Positions 42,893 through 51,738 are shown, counted from the first letter of the stretch. The stretch: DNA of 64,000 nucleotides from SG8-30 sp963695085 (GCA_963695085.1 CAVOFV010000003.1:124001-188000); one strand, 5' to 3'. The notes: a model not told the origin generated them from the letters alone. Numbers and translations: made by a program.

Positions 42893-44101
42893 ATGCGCGC
42901 GTTGCCGGCGGCCCCGCACCGCATGATGTTCTTTGCCGGCATGCTGTCCGCGGCCGCCTCCGGATTGTGGTGGCTGCTCGAACTGGCCGGGCGGACACTG
43001 CCGGCGCTGGCGCCGCCGGCAGCGGTGGCGCCATTGTGGGCGCACAGCTGGCTGATGCTGTTCGGCCTGTTCGGCCCCTTCATCATGGGCTTCCTGTTCA
43101 CGACCTTCCCGCGCTGGCAGTCGGGACCGGAGGTGCCTCGCGGCGCGTATGTATCTGTTTTCGCTCTGTTTGCGGCCTCGCTCACCGCCGCGATCGCCGG
43201 CCTCTTGTTCAATTCACTGTGGTTCTTCATCGGCGTCGTGCTGGGGGCCTTCGCCTGGCTCGGCAGCTGGCTCGCACTGCTGCGCGTGATGCTCGCGGCC
43301 CAGAATGTCGTCGCCCATGCAGTCGTCGCGGCCATTGCCATCGGCCTCGGCACGGCCGCGCAATTCATGTTTGCGGTCGGCGTGTACGGCGGCGACGTGA
43401 TCCTGCTGCACATGGTGCTGCGACTTGCCCTGTGGGCTGCATTGCTGCCGCTGTTCTTCGCCGTGTGCCATCGCATGGTGCCGTTCTTCACGCAGTCGGC
43501 CGTGCCCGGTTACCAGGCCTGCCGGCCGTTGTGGTGGCTGGTCCTGGCCACGGCGCTGTTCCTGTTGCATCAGGCGCTGGCGCTCGCCAGCCTGTATGGC
43601 TGGTTGTGGCTGCCGGATGGCCTGCTGTTCGTGCTGACCCTGGCGGCCGGCCTGCGCTGGCGGCCGCTGACCAGTCGCGGGAATCCGCTGCTGTGGACCC
43701 TGTATGTCGCCTATTTCTGGCTGCCCGCGGGCCTGCTGCTGCAACTGGTCGGTGACCTCAGCTATGCGGTGACCGGCGGCTGGCTGGTGGGGCGGGCGCC
43801 CGTGCATGCGCTCGGCATCGGGTTCATGTCGAGCATGCTGCTCGCCATGGTGACCCGGGTGACCCTTGGACATTCGGGCCGCAGGCTGTGGATGGACCGC
43901 TTTACCGTGCTGTGTTTCCTCGCGGTCCAGTCCGCCGCCGTGCTGCGTGTTGCCAGCGAACTGGCCCAGATGCGCTGGCCGGCGCTGTTCGTGCCGCTGC
44001 TGCTGGCGAGCATCGCGTTCTGGGTGGCCGGCCTGTGGCCCTGGGCCCTGCGCCATGGCCGCATGTACCTTGCGCCGCGCGTGGACGGCAAGCCCGGCTG
44101 A
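42893..44101 (+). CDS. nnrS: NnrS family membrane protein
   Basis: 402-residue, roughly 12-helix membrane protein. Motifs such as PHRMMFFAGMLSAAASGLWW, LFGPFIMGFLFTTFPRW, CHRMVPFFTQSAVPGY and HALGIGFMSSMLLAMVTRVTLGHSGR are typical of NnrS, a heme- and copper-containing protein that protects against NO stress during denitrification. It starts five bases after norZ and is followed after one base by the SirB2-like gene, so the three form one operon under the FNR/DNR box. Confidence 0.9.
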   Translation: MRALPAAPHRMMFFAGMLSAAASGLWWLLELAGRTLPALAPPAAVAPLWAHSWLMLFGLFGPFIMGFLFTTFPRWQSGPEVPRGAYVSVFALFAASLTAAIAGLLFNSLWFFIGVVLGAFAWLGSWLALLRVMLAAQNVVAHAVVAAIAIGLGTAAQFMFAVGVYGGDVILLHMVLRLALWAALLPLFFAVCHRMVPFFTQSAVPGYQACRPLWWLVLATALFLLHQALALASLYGWLWLPDGLLFVLTLAAGLRWRPLTSRGNPLLWTLYVAYFWLPAGLLLQLVGDLSYAVTGGWLVGRAPVHALGIGFMSSMLLAMVTRVTLGHSGRRLWMDRFTVLCFLAVQSAAVLRVASELAQMRWPALFVPLLLASIAFWVAGLWPWALRHGRMYLAPRVDGKPG

Positions 44102-44102
44102 C

Positions 44103-44495
44103 GTGGACTACCCGGCTGCGCTGGTCACCCACCTGGCGACCGTCACGCTCTCGGTGTGCCTGTTCGGCCTGCGCTGCGCCTGGATGGTGGCCGGTTCCCC
44201 GTGGTTGCAGATGCGCGCGGTACGGGTCCTGCCGCACGTGGTGGATACGGCCCTGCTCGCCAGCGGCGTGTGGCTCATGACGCTGACCCGCCAGTATCCG
44301 TTCACCAGCGCGTGGCTGACCGTCAAGCTGCTGGCCGTCGTCGTCTACATCGTGCTCGGCAGCATTGCATTGCGGCGCGGCCGCACGCTGCGTACGCGCG
44401 TCATCGCGAGCGTCGCCGCGCTGCTGACCGTCGTATGGATCGTCCTCGTGGCGCATGCCCGGCACCCGTTCGGTCCATTCGCCTTTCTTTCCTGA
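44103..44495 (+). CDS. SirB2 family small membrane protein
   Basis: 130 residues starting at GTG 44103, one base after the nnrS stop. Four membrane helices are visible (about 5-25, 44-60, 70-86, 98-116), with DYPAALVTHLATVTLSVCLF and a conserved VVDTALLASGVWLM. SirB2-like proteins are of unknown function; some annotations call them invasion regulators, which does not fit here. Placement as third gene of the norZ operon suggests a link to NO or heme metabolism. Confidence 0.75.
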   Translation: MDYPAALVTHLATVTLSVCLFGLRCAWMVAGSPWLQMRAVRVLPHVVDTALLASGVWLMTLTRQYPFTSAWLTVKLLAVVVYIVLGSIALRRGRTLRTRVIASVAALLTVVWIVLVAHARHPFGPFAFLS

Positions 44496-44625
44496 GGCAC
44501 GCCCGCAAGGCTCTGACCCGCGCCGCGACGAGCGGGTACACTAGGGGACGGATTGCCGGGGACGGAACTTGCCGCCCTGCGGACGGTCCCGAAGTCGAAC
44601 GTCATCGATGCCTGAGGACACTGTC

Positions 44626-45435
44626 ATGCGCAAGATCGCGCTCATCCTGTTGCTTGCCGCGGCCTGCGCCGCTCAGCCGACCCCGGCCCACGCGCGGGAA
44701 GCGCAGACCATCGAGCAGTGCCTCGCGGTCCTGACCGACATGCAGGCGATGCCGGACCTGGGCATTCCGGACTGGCTGCTGCAGCGCGCCGAGGGCATCG
44801 CCATCCTGCCTGAGGTGGTCAAGGCCGGGGCCTTCCTCGGCGGGCGCGGCGGCACCGGCGTGCTGCTGCTGCGGCAGGCCGATGGTTCCTGGAGCAACCC
44901 GCTGTTCATCGGCATCGGCGCCGGCAGCATCGGCTGGCAGTTCGGCGTGCAGGCATCCGACATCGTGCTCGTGTTCACGACGCGCCAGAGCATCGAGGGC
45001 ATAGGGGACGGCAAGGTCACGCTCGGCGGCGAAGCGGCAGCCGTGGCGGGCCCGGTTGGCCGCTCGGCATCCGCGGCCACCAGCATGACCTTCGACGCCG
45101 AGGTGTACTCCTATTCGCGCGCCAGGGGCCTGTTCGCCGGCGTTTCCCTCGAGGGCAGTGTGCTGTTCATTCGCGACGGCGCCAACGCACGTTTCTACGG
45201 CAAGTCGGGCGTCATAGCCTCGGACATCATCGCGCCAACGGCGCCACGAGCGGCCGCGCCGGCTCCTGCGCTGATCGCAGAAGTGGCCCGCATCACGGCC
45301 GCACCGGCCATCGCCCCCGCGCCGGCCGTGCAGCCCGGCGTGTTGCCCGGGCCGGCGGCTCCGCCCGCCGATGCGCCGCAGGGCACCAAGACGTTTCCGA
45401 TGGCGGATCCTGATCCCGGCGCCGAGCCACGCTGA
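44626..45435 (+). CDS. SYLF (Ysc84-type) lipid-binding domain protein
   Basis: 269-residue secreted or periplasmic protein with a signal peptide (MRKIALILLLAAACAAQPTPAHA) and a SYLF domain (about 60-200): GIAILPEVVKAGAFLGGRGG, GSIGWQFGVQASDIVLVFTT and the C-terminal YSYSRARGLFAGVSLEGSVL. The last 60 residues are an Ala/Pro-rich linker without fold. The domain binds phosphoinositides in eukaryotes; the bacterial role is unknown. ATG 44626 is preferred because upstream in-frame codons do not give a signal peptide. Confidence 0.85.
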   Translation: MRKIALILLLAAACAAQPTPAHAREAQTIEQCLAVLTDMQAMPDLGIPDWLLQRAEGIAILPEVVKAGAFLGGRGGTGVLLLRQADGSWSNPLFIGIGAGSIGWQFGVQASDIVLVFTTRQSIEGIGDGKVTLGGEAAAVAGPVGRSASAATSMTFDAEVYSYSRARGLFAGVSLEGSVLFIRDGANARFYGKSGVIASDIIAPTAPRAAAPAPALIAEVARITAAPAIAPAPAVQPGVLPGPAAPPADAPQGTKTFPMADPDPGAEPR

Positions 45436-45456
45436 CACGACACGGGGAGCACCACC

Positions 45457-46254
45457 ATGAAGATAGGCTTCATCGGGCTTGGCACCATGGGCCAGCCGAT
45501 GGCCCGGCGCCTTGCCGGCGCCAGTCACGACGTGATCGGCTGGAACCGCACACGCGCCAGGGTGGACACGCGGACCACGGACATGGTCGTGGCCGTGGGG
45601 ACACCGGCGGAAGCGTGCCAGGCCGAGGTGCTGATCACCATGGTCAGTGACGACGAGGCACTGGAGTCGATCCTGTTCGTGGACGGCCGGCTGGTCTCGG
45701 CGGGACTGCCGGGGCTGATCCACATCGGCATGAGCACGATCGGCGACGGTCTGGCCGTGCGCCTTGCCGAAGCGCATGCGGCGCTCGGCCAGTCCTATCT
45801 CTCGGCGCCGGTATTTGGTGCTCCCGAGGCAGCCCAGTCGGGGCGCCTGATCATTCCCTGCGCGGGCCCGCAGGCCACCTTTGACCGGGTCCGGCCAGTA
45901 CTTGCGACGCTCGGCCGGCCGGACTACCTCGGCGACAACCCGGCTGCGGCCAACATCGTCAAGGCCGCCGGCAATTTCCTGATGGCCTCGGTGGTCGAGA
46001 GCCTGCGCGACGCGACGGCGCTGGTCCATGCGGCCGGTGTCGATCCGCGCGAGTTCGCCGGCATCGTTACACAGGCGCTGTTCCCGACGCCGGTGTACCA
46101 GTACATCGGCGGCATGCTCGCGAATAGCGCGGCGCGGAATGGCGCGCGCGTTCCGAACCCGTTCCTCAAGGCCGCGCGCTACTGCACCGAGGCTGCCGCA
46201 CGGCTGAACGTGGACGTGCCGACCATGCGCCACGTGCGCGACCGCACCGGCTGA
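45457..46254 (+). CDS. NAD(P)-binding beta-hydroxyacid dehydrogenase family protein
   Basis: 265 residues. MKIGFIGLGTMGQPMARRL is the dinucleotide-binding fold, YLSAPVFGAPEAAQSGRLII matches the substrate-binding D-A/S-P-V-x-G region, and NIVKAAGNFLMASVVESL holds the catalytic Lys. It belongs to the 3-hydroxyisobutyrate dehydrogenase/6-phosphogluconate dehydrogenase group; substrate is not predictable. It is slightly shorter than the usual 290 residues, lacking part of the C-terminal helices. GGGGAG precedes ATG 45457. A small SRPBCC gene follows. Confidence 0.78.
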   Translation: MKIGFIGLGTMGQPMARRLAGASHDVIGWNRTRARVDTRTTDMVVAVGTPAEACQAEVLITMVSDDEALESILFVDGRLVSAGLPGLIHIGMSTIGDGLAVRLAEAHAALGQSYLSAPVFGAPEAAQSGRLIIPCAGPQATFDRVRPVLATLGRPDYLGDNPAAANIVKAAGNFLMASVVESLRDATALVHAAGVDPREFAGIVTQALFPTPVYQYIGGMLANSAARNGARVPNPFLKAARYCTEAAARLNVDVPTMRHVRDRTG

Positions 46255-46286
46255 CCGGTCCGACCGGCGGTGGCAAGGACGGGCAC

Positions 46287-46898
46287 GTGAAGTTCCTCAA
46301 GGCGTTGTTCGTTGCCGTCGCTGCACTGGCCGGCGTGCTGGCCGTCGTCGGCCTGCTGCTACCGGCCCGACTGCAGGTGTCGCGCTCCATCGAGATCACG
46401 GCAACGCCGGAACTGGTCTACGGCTACGTCGCCGGATTCAACAGGTTCAACGACTGGTCGCCCTGGGCCGACCTCGACCCGGATGCGCAGTTCACTCTTA
46501 CCGGACCTTCACAGGGGCCGGGCGCCCGCATGGAGTGGCGCAGCAAGGTGCCTGAGGTTGGCTCCGGATCGCAGGAGGTCATGACGGTCGTGCCGCAGCG
46601 CGAGGTCGGTATCCAGATGGTCTTCGACGGCACGGGCGAGGCCCTGTCGACGATGCTCCTGGAGCCGGTCGATGCCGGCACGCGGGCTACCTGGCGATTC
46701 GACATGGACCTCGGGATGAACCCCCTCAACCGCTGGATCGGATTGATGGTGGACGACTCGGTCGGCGCCGACCATGCGCGGGGACTCGGCCGCCTCAAGG
46801 CGCTCGTCGAGGCGGAAGCCACAGCCGCGGTCGTCGCCGCAGAAGCCGCCGAACTCGAGGCAGCCGCGCAACCGCTGCCTGACGCGGGCCCGCGCTGA
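46287..46898 (+). CDS. SRPBCC (polyketide cyclase/START-like) family protein
   Basis: 203 residues with an N-terminal membrane anchor or signal (FLKALFVAVAALAGVLAVVG) and a SRPBCC domain: SRSIEITATPELVYGYVAGF, FNDWSPWADLDPDAQFTLTG, GMNPLNRWIGLMVDD. The C-terminal tail is Ala/Glu-rich and probably helical. Such domains bind hydrophobic ligands; no ligand is known. GTG 46287 follows AAGGAC. It may be co-transcribed with the dehydrogenase 33 bases upstream. Confidence 0.78.
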   Translation: MKFLKALFVAVAALAGVLAVVGLLLPARLQVSRSIEITATPELVYGYVAGFNRFNDWSPWADLDPDAQFTLTGPSQGPGARMEWRSKVPEVGSGSQEVMTVVPQREVGIQMVFDGTGEALSTMLLEPVDAGTRATWRFDMDLGMNPLNRWIGLMVDDSVGADHARGLGRLKALVEAEATAAVVAAEAAELEAAAQPLPDAGPR

Positions 46899-46902
46899 GG
46901 CG

Positions 46903-47560
46903 TCAGCCCGCAGGGACGCCCGTGGTAACCGGGCACTCCACGCCGGTGCCGCCCAGTCCGCAATAGCCCTGTGGATTCTTCGCCAGGTACTGCTGGTGAT
47001 AGTCCTCCGCGAAGTAGAAGACCGGCGCGGGCGCGATTTCTGTCGTCACGGCGCCATGGCCGGCAGCGGCCAACGCGCGCTGGTAGGCATCGCGTGATGC
47101 GATCGCCGCGCGCAACTGTGTCTCGTCGAGGCAGTAGATGGCGGAGCGGTATTGCGTGCCGATGTCATTGCCCTGCCGCATGCCCTGCGACGGATCGTGT
47201 GATTCCCAGAAGACCTTCAGGAGTTCCTCGTAGCTGACCCGCACAGGGTCGAACACGACGCGGACAACTTCCGCGTGACCGGTCAGGCCCGAGCAGACTT
47301 CCTCGTAGGTCGGGTTCGGCGTGGCACCGCCCGCATAGCCGACGGCCGTCACGTAGATGCCGGGCTGCTGCCAGAAGCGCCGCTCTGCACCCCAGAAGCA
47401 GCCGAGCGCAAACAGCGCGCACTGCTGGCCCGCCGGGTACGGCGGCGACGATCGACCGGCCGCTGATGTAATGTTCTGCGGCGACCGGCAACGGCGCTGA
47501 ACGGCCGGGCAGCGCCTCGCCTGCGTCCGGCAATGTGGTTCGGCGGCCCGCATCGGCCAT
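46903..47560 (-). pseudogene. msrA: Peptide-methionine (S)-S-oxide reductase MsrA, one-base frameshift near 47449
   Basis: Repair enzyme reducing methionine-S-sulfoxide. From ATG 47560 (preceded by GGAGG) the frame reads MADAGRRTTLPDAGEALPGR and AEHYISGRSI, the expected MsrA leader, then shifts: skipping one G at about 47449 gives SPPYPAGQQ and LFALGCFWGAERRF with the catalytic Cys, followed by TYEEVCSGLTGHAEVV, NDIGTQYRSAIY and a C-terminus with YCGLGGTGVECP. The repaired length is 218 residues, normal for the family. The break lies ahead of the active site and would abolish activity if real; an indel error is more likely. Confidence 0.82.
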
Positions 47561-47639
47561 GGCGACCTCCATCCTTCGGGAACGTGCATCCTAGGAGAGC
47601 ACAAGGCGAAACGCCACTTCGCCCGCCCGGCCGTGGTAC

Positions 47640-48386
47640 ATGACGCTTGCCGCGGCGCCGGTCTTCGGTATCCTGCGCTGGGTCCAGGGCTGCGCGACCA
47701 ATGAGCATGACCGACGCACGATACGCCGCACGCTGCACGGCACGCCCGCAGCCGGGCCGCCGCCCCATGCCGCAGGCCGCTCCTTGAGCGCGTCGGCCAG
47801 CACGCCGCGCATCCGCCTCACGCAGTCGCTGTACGCGCTGACGGCGCTTGCCTGCGCGCTGTCCGGCGGCCAGGCGCTGGCCGGCGAGGCTGGGTTGCTG
47901 GCGCAGGCGGCGGGCTTCGTGCTGGTGGCAAGCGGCACGCTCTGGCGCCTGTGGTCTTCCGTGTTCGTTGCCGGCCGCAAGGACGTGGAAGTGGTCATGG
48001 ACGGCCCGTATGCGCGCTGCCGCCACCCGCTGTACTTCGGCTCCGTGGTGGCCGCGCTTGGGCTCGGCCTCAGCACGCGCAGCGTGGTGCTGACCGTCGT
48101 CGTGACCGGCGCGGTGCTGATCGCGGCGCTATTGGCCGTCGCGCGCGAGGAACGGTGGCTTGCGGCGCACCACGGACAGGCCTGGCTCGACTATCGGGCA
48201 CGGGTCCCTGCCCTGCTGCCCAGGCTGCGGCGGCCCGCAACGCCCACCTCGCGCGAGGTCAACCTGCCGGTGTTCCGCAAGGCGTTTCTCGATGCGGGCT
48301 CAGTGCTGGGCCTGTGGCTGTTGCTGGTCGTGATCGACGCGCTGCGTCCACACGGCTGGTGGCCGGTGCCATTCACGCTGCCATGA
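47640..48386 (+). CDS. Isoprenylcysteine/phospholipid-type membrane methyltransferase family protein
   Basis: 248 residues as drawn. The core from about residue 60 has four to five membrane helices and the ICMT/PEMT signature VVMDGPYARCRHPLYFGSVV, plus EERWLAAHHGQAWLDYRARV. The first 48 residues are Arg/Pro-rich and unlike the family; a TTG at 47784 (MSASASTPRIRLTQ) could be the true start. The methyl acceptor is unknown. The stop at 48384-48386 overlaps an ATG at 48383 that would begin the next gene if that gene has a frameshift. Confidence 0.65.
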   Translation: MTLAAAPVFGILRWVQGCATNEHDRRTIRRTLHGTPAAGPPPHAAGRSLSASASTPRIRLTQSLYALTALACALSGGQALAGEAGLLAQAAGFVLVASGTLWRLWSSVFVAGRKDVEVVMDGPYARCRHPLYFGSVVAALGLGLSTRSVVLTVVVTGAVLIAALLAVAREERWLAAHHGQAWLDYRARVPALLPRLRRPATPTSREVNLPVFRKAFLDAGSVLGLWLLLVVIDALRPHGWWPVPFTLP

Positions 48387-48422
48387 GCGAGCCGGCGCGA
48401 GCAGTCGCCGCTGAAGTCGGAC

Positions 48423-49043
48423 TTGTTCGGCAGCGTGAGCCTGGTCCGGCGCGACGGGCAGCAGGTCGTCCGCCGGGACACACGGACCGCGCACGCCGGC
48501 TGCAAGTGGCTGGCGCGCCGGCTGGCGCGTCGCGAGGCGCGCGCACTCACTGCGCTCGACGGGCTGCCGGGCACGCCGCGGCTGCTCGCGTTCGACGGCG
48601 CGGTGCTCGAGCGCGGGTGGATTGCGGGCTCGCCCATGCAGCGCGCGCGTCCCGGCCATCACGAATATTTTCGCCAGGCGCTGACGCTGCTGCGCCAGGT
48701 GCACCGGGCAGGCGTCACGCACAACGACCTGGCGAAGGAGCCGAACTGGCTGGTCACGCCTGACGGCCGCCCGGCCCTCGTCGACTTCCAGCTGGCCGTC
48801 GTGCACCGCCGCCGCGGCCGGCTGTTCCGCATGCTCGCCCGCGAGGACCTCAGGCACCTGCTCAAGCACAAGCGCAGCTACCGGCCCGACCGGCTCAGCG
48901 CGAGGCAATCTGCGATTCTCGCGACGCCCGCCTGCACCTCAAGGCTGTGGCGCGCGACCGGCAAGCCCGTGTACCGCTTCGTGACCCGCGGCCTGCTCGG
49001 CTGGTCCGACCGGGAGGGCGCCGGCGACCGGCAGCGGCGTTGA
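48423..49043 (+). CDS. RIO/lipopolysaccharide-kinase-like protein, start unclear
   Basis: 206 residues as drawn from TTG 48423. The protein-kinase-like core shows a catalytic loop HRAGVTHNDLAKEPNWLVT (H-x-D-x4-N pattern) and a DFG-equivalent VDFQLAVVHRRRGR. It resembles RIO-type or Kdo/WaaP-type small kinases that phosphorylate sugars or proteins. In-frame upstream residues SPLKSDLF look like part of the domain, yet the frame is closed by TGA at 48384. Removing one base between 48390 and 48408 would connect it to ATG 48383, which overlaps the preceding stop as ATGA; I suspect another indel. Confidence 0.6.
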   Translation: MFGSVSLVRRDGQQVVRRDTRTAHAGCKWLARRLARREARALTALDGLPGTPRLLAFDGAVLERGWIAGSPMQRARPGHHEYFRQALTLLRQVHRAGVTHNDLAKEPNWLVTPDGRPALVDFQLAVVHRRRGRLFRMLAREDLRHLLKHKRSYRPDRLSARQSAILATPACTSRLWRATGKPVYRFVTRGLLGWSDREGAGDRQRR

Positions 49044-49124
49044 CGCGACCTGCGACGGGCCGCTTGGTGCGGCGCCGCGGTTCGGTTATCGTTGCGACCC
49101 TTCGTTGCCGCGTGCCGCATCGCG

Positions 49125-49388
49125 ATGGCCATCTCGCAACCGCAAAACTTCACACGCCGGATCCCCGCGGCGCTGCCGTTCGGGGTCCGCGTCAGCCTGC
49201 GGCCCGATGACCCGTTTGCCAGGCTCGTCGGTGCCGAGTGGCAGAGGGTGCACTGGTATGCCACGGAACGCGACCGGGACGCGGCGCTCGACGACATGAG
49301 TCGCCGGCACCGCTACTCGCGCGTGGGCGACGAGCCCGCGCTGGTATTCTCGAAGGTGGAACTGGTCGGGCGAAGCCGGCGTCGCTGA
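49125..49388 (+). CDS. Conserved hypothetical protein (87 residues)
   Basis: Starts MAISQPQNFTRRIPAALPFG and contains RLVGAEWQRVHWYAT and ALDDMSRRHRYSR. It is rich in Arg and Trp/His, with no membrane helix or signal. The sequence has the feel of a small conserved gammaproteobacterial protein but I cannot name the family. It converges with the patatin-barrel gene, whose stop is four bases away. Confidence 0.5.
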   Translation: MAISQPQNFTRRIPAALPFGVRVSLRPDDPFARLVGAEWQRVHWYATERDRDAALDDMSRRHRYSRVGDEPALVFSKVELVGRSRRR

Positions 49389-49391
49389 GGG

Positions 49392-51620
49392 TCAGCGGAT
49401 GCGGCCGAGCTGCAGATACAGGGCGTTGCCGCCGCCCTCGTCGAATCCTGTCGCGAAGTACACGGGCCCGATCGGGGTATCGAAGCCGACAAACAGCGCG
49501 CCGTTGATGCGCGCCGTGCCGAGGCCGATGTCGCCCCGGCTGGACCAGACATTGCCGAACTCGAGCGACAGCCCCGCATAGGTCGGCACATCCAGGAAAC
49601 CCGGACCGCCACGGCCGATGCGGCGCAGGTAGATGCCGCGTGCGATGGCAAAATGCGGCCCGCTCAGCGAATCGACGACGCGGCCTGACAGGTTGAACAG
49701 GCCGCCGAGCGTGTAATAGTCCTGCGGCACGGCACGCGGACCCGACACGATCGAGCCGCCCGTCAGCCACAGGATGTAGGAGTGCCGGCCGCTCGACCGC
49801 GCCGCCATCCACTCGGCGGTCACGCGGTCCGAGTCGTAGTCCGCGCCGAGCGACCTGCGGCCGCCGTTCCAGTCCAGCGTGACCAGCTCGCCGTCGCCGG
49901 GGAAGTGCACGTTGTCGAGCCGGTCGAGCCCGACACGCGCATGCCATCCGCCGCGTTCGAAATCGGTGCGAGGCGGCAACCCGGCGCCCGCTTCGCCGGT
50001 CCGCAGTTCGCTGCGGCCGGTGGCGCGCAGCATGCCGACCCGCAGTTCGCCCCAGTTGCCGAATTCCCGGCCCACGTCGAGCCCGATCTCGTTGCTGCGG
50101 ACAAGGTATTCCGCAATCCGGTCCTCGCCCTGGATGACGTCGAAGCTGCGCCGGTCGATCCGCAGGCGCGGCGCGGCAAACCAGCGCGAGGCTACGCCGA
50201 GCGGCTGGTAGAACTCCGTGAAGGCCTTGGGCTCCCCGCCCATCTGCAGGTCGGTCTGCCACTCGGCGCCGAAATCATTGATCTCGGTGACCAGGAACCT
50301 GACGCCGGCGTTGAAGCTGTTGCCACCTTCGAAGTCGTCCTGAAGTTCGAGCCCGAATCGCAGGTAGTTGGGGCCCCAGCTGCGCGGGCGGGTCGAGACT
50401 TCCAGGCCGCTTGCCTCGCCCTCGCGCACCACGCGGTAGTCGACCGTTTCGAAATTTCCGTCGCCGTACAACAGTGTCACGCCCCGCACGGCCCTTCGCG
50501 AGGTCAGCGACTGGCCGATCAGCGGGGCGAAGGCCGCGTCGATTCTCGCCTCGTAGCGTCTTGATTCCTCGTCCGCTCGCACGAACTGCACGATCGGTTC
50601 CGGGCGCTCTCGCGCCGCCCGGCCGGCGACGTAGCGGTTCCACGCGGCCTGTTCCAGCGTCAGCGACGCGAGCCACTCGGCGTGCCCGAGCGCCGCCTGC
50701 TCGCCGCGCTTCACGAGCCGCTCAGGACGGGAAAAGTCGATCGACGACCACGTCCCGAGCAGCGGCTCGACCAGCAGGTCGCGCCCGGTGAGTTGCGCGC
50801 GCTGCCGGTCCGTTTCGCGCTTGAACATGACCGCGAGCATCTGGTTGGACATCGCAAAGGCCGAGTCCAGGTCCTCGCGACCCAGCGGCGGAAAGCCCAC
50901 GTCTACGGCGATGAGGATGTCGACGCCCATCGCCCTGGCGACGTCCACCGGGAAGTTGTTGACCAGGCCGCCATCGACCAGGAGTCGTCCGTCCAGCTCG
51001 ACGGGCGAGAAGACGCCGGGCGCGGACATGCTGGCCCGCACGGCGCCCGTCAGGTCGCCTTGTCCCAGCACCACGAGTTCGCCCGTCTCGATGTCCGTCG
51101 CGACCGCGCGAAATGGAATGGGCAGTTGGTCGAAGTCGTCGATTTCTGCCACGCGCACGGTTTCGCGACGCAGCACCTGGGTGAGCTTCTGCCCCTGGAT
51201 GAGGCCGCGCGGCAGCTTGATGCCGGTGCGCCCGAAGCCGACCGGCAAGCGCACCAGGAACTCGCGCTCTTCCTGCTTGCGCCGGTAGTCCAGGTCTTCA
51301 CGGGGCGGGCTGTCCTGGAAGGACGACCGCCAGTCCAGCGTCTGGACCAGCGTCTCGATTTCCGCCGCCGACATGCCTGAGGCGTACAGGCCGCCCACGA
51401 CGGCCCCCATGCTGGTGCCGGCGATGGCGTCCACCGGAATCCGCATTTCTTCCAGCACCTTGAGCACACCGACGTGGGCCAGACCGCGCGCACCGCCGCC
51501 GGACAGCACGAGCCCGACGCGCGGCCGGGCTGCCGGCTCCTCGACCACCGCGGGCACCGCGGCTGGCGAGGCAAGCACGCAACACAACAGGGTGACGAGC
51601 TGGCAGCGGCAGGCGTTCAT
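49392..51620 (-). CDS. Patatin-like phospholipase fused to POTRA and outer-membrane barrel (type Vd-like)
   Basis: 742 residues. A signal peptide (LVTLLCCVLASPAAVPA) is followed by a patatin domain with the oxyanion motif LVLSGGGARGLAHVGV, nucleophile elbow AGTSMGAVVGGLYASG and catalytic Asp in LLVDGGLVNNFPVDVA. A POTRA-like segment (about 370-425, RAVRGVTLLYGDGNFETVDY) leads to a 16-strand-type Omp85 barrel ending YLQLGRIR. This is the architecture of PlpD-type autotransporters, in which a lipase is carried to the outside by its own barrel. The final residue is Arg rather than an aromatic one, which is uncommon for this barrel class. Confidence 0.85.
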   Translation of the reverse strand: MNACRCQLVTLLCCVLASPAAVPAVVEEPAARPRVGLVLSGGGARGLAHVGVLKVLEEMRIPVDAIAGTSMGAVVGGLYASGMSAAEIETLVQTLDWRSSFQDSPPREDLDYRRKQEEREFLVRLPVGFGRTGIKLPRGLIQGQKLTQVLRRETVRVAEIDDFDQLPIPFRAVATDIETGELVVLGQGDLTGAVRASMSAPGVFSPVELDGRLLVDGGLVNNFPVDVARAMGVDILIAVDVGFPPLGREDLDSAFAMSNQMLAVMFKRETDRQRAQLTGRDLLVEPLLGTWSSIDFSRPERLVKRGEQAALGHAEWLASLTLEQAAWNRYVAGRAARERPEPIVQFVRADEESRRYEARIDAAFAPLIGQSLTSRRAVRGVTLLYGDGNFETVDYRVVREGEASGLEVSTRPRSWGPNYLRFGLELQDDFEGGNSFNAGVRFLVTEINDFGAEWQTDLQMGGEPKAFTEFYQPLGVASRWFAAPRLRIDRRSFDVIQGEDRIAEYLVRSNEIGLDVGREFGNWGELRVGMLRATGRSELRTGEAGAGLPPRTDFERGGWHARVGLDRLDNVHFPGDGELVTLDWNGGRRSLGADYDSDRVTAEWMAARSSGRHSYILWLTGGSIVSGPRAVPQDYYTLGGLFNLSGRVVDSLSGPHFAIARGIYLRRIGRGGPGFLDVPTYAGLSLEFGNVWSSRGDIGLGTARINGALFVGFDTPIGPVYFATGFDEGGGNALYLQLGRIR

Positions 51621-51738
51621 CGGAAAACACGCTTTGGGAGGCGCATGTTACCACCGCACCGGACCCTCCGTGCGACGCGGGGCCGCGGTATCCTGCACGC
51701 CAGGCTGCGCTGGAGCGCCGGCTTTCGACGAGACCAGG

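Noticed and set aside
41280..43034. Long open frame on the minus strand opposite norZ
   Set aside because: It is antisense to a well-conserved enzyme, has low-complexity Arg/Gln/His-rich translation and no recognisable domain; such frames are expected in GC-rich genes.
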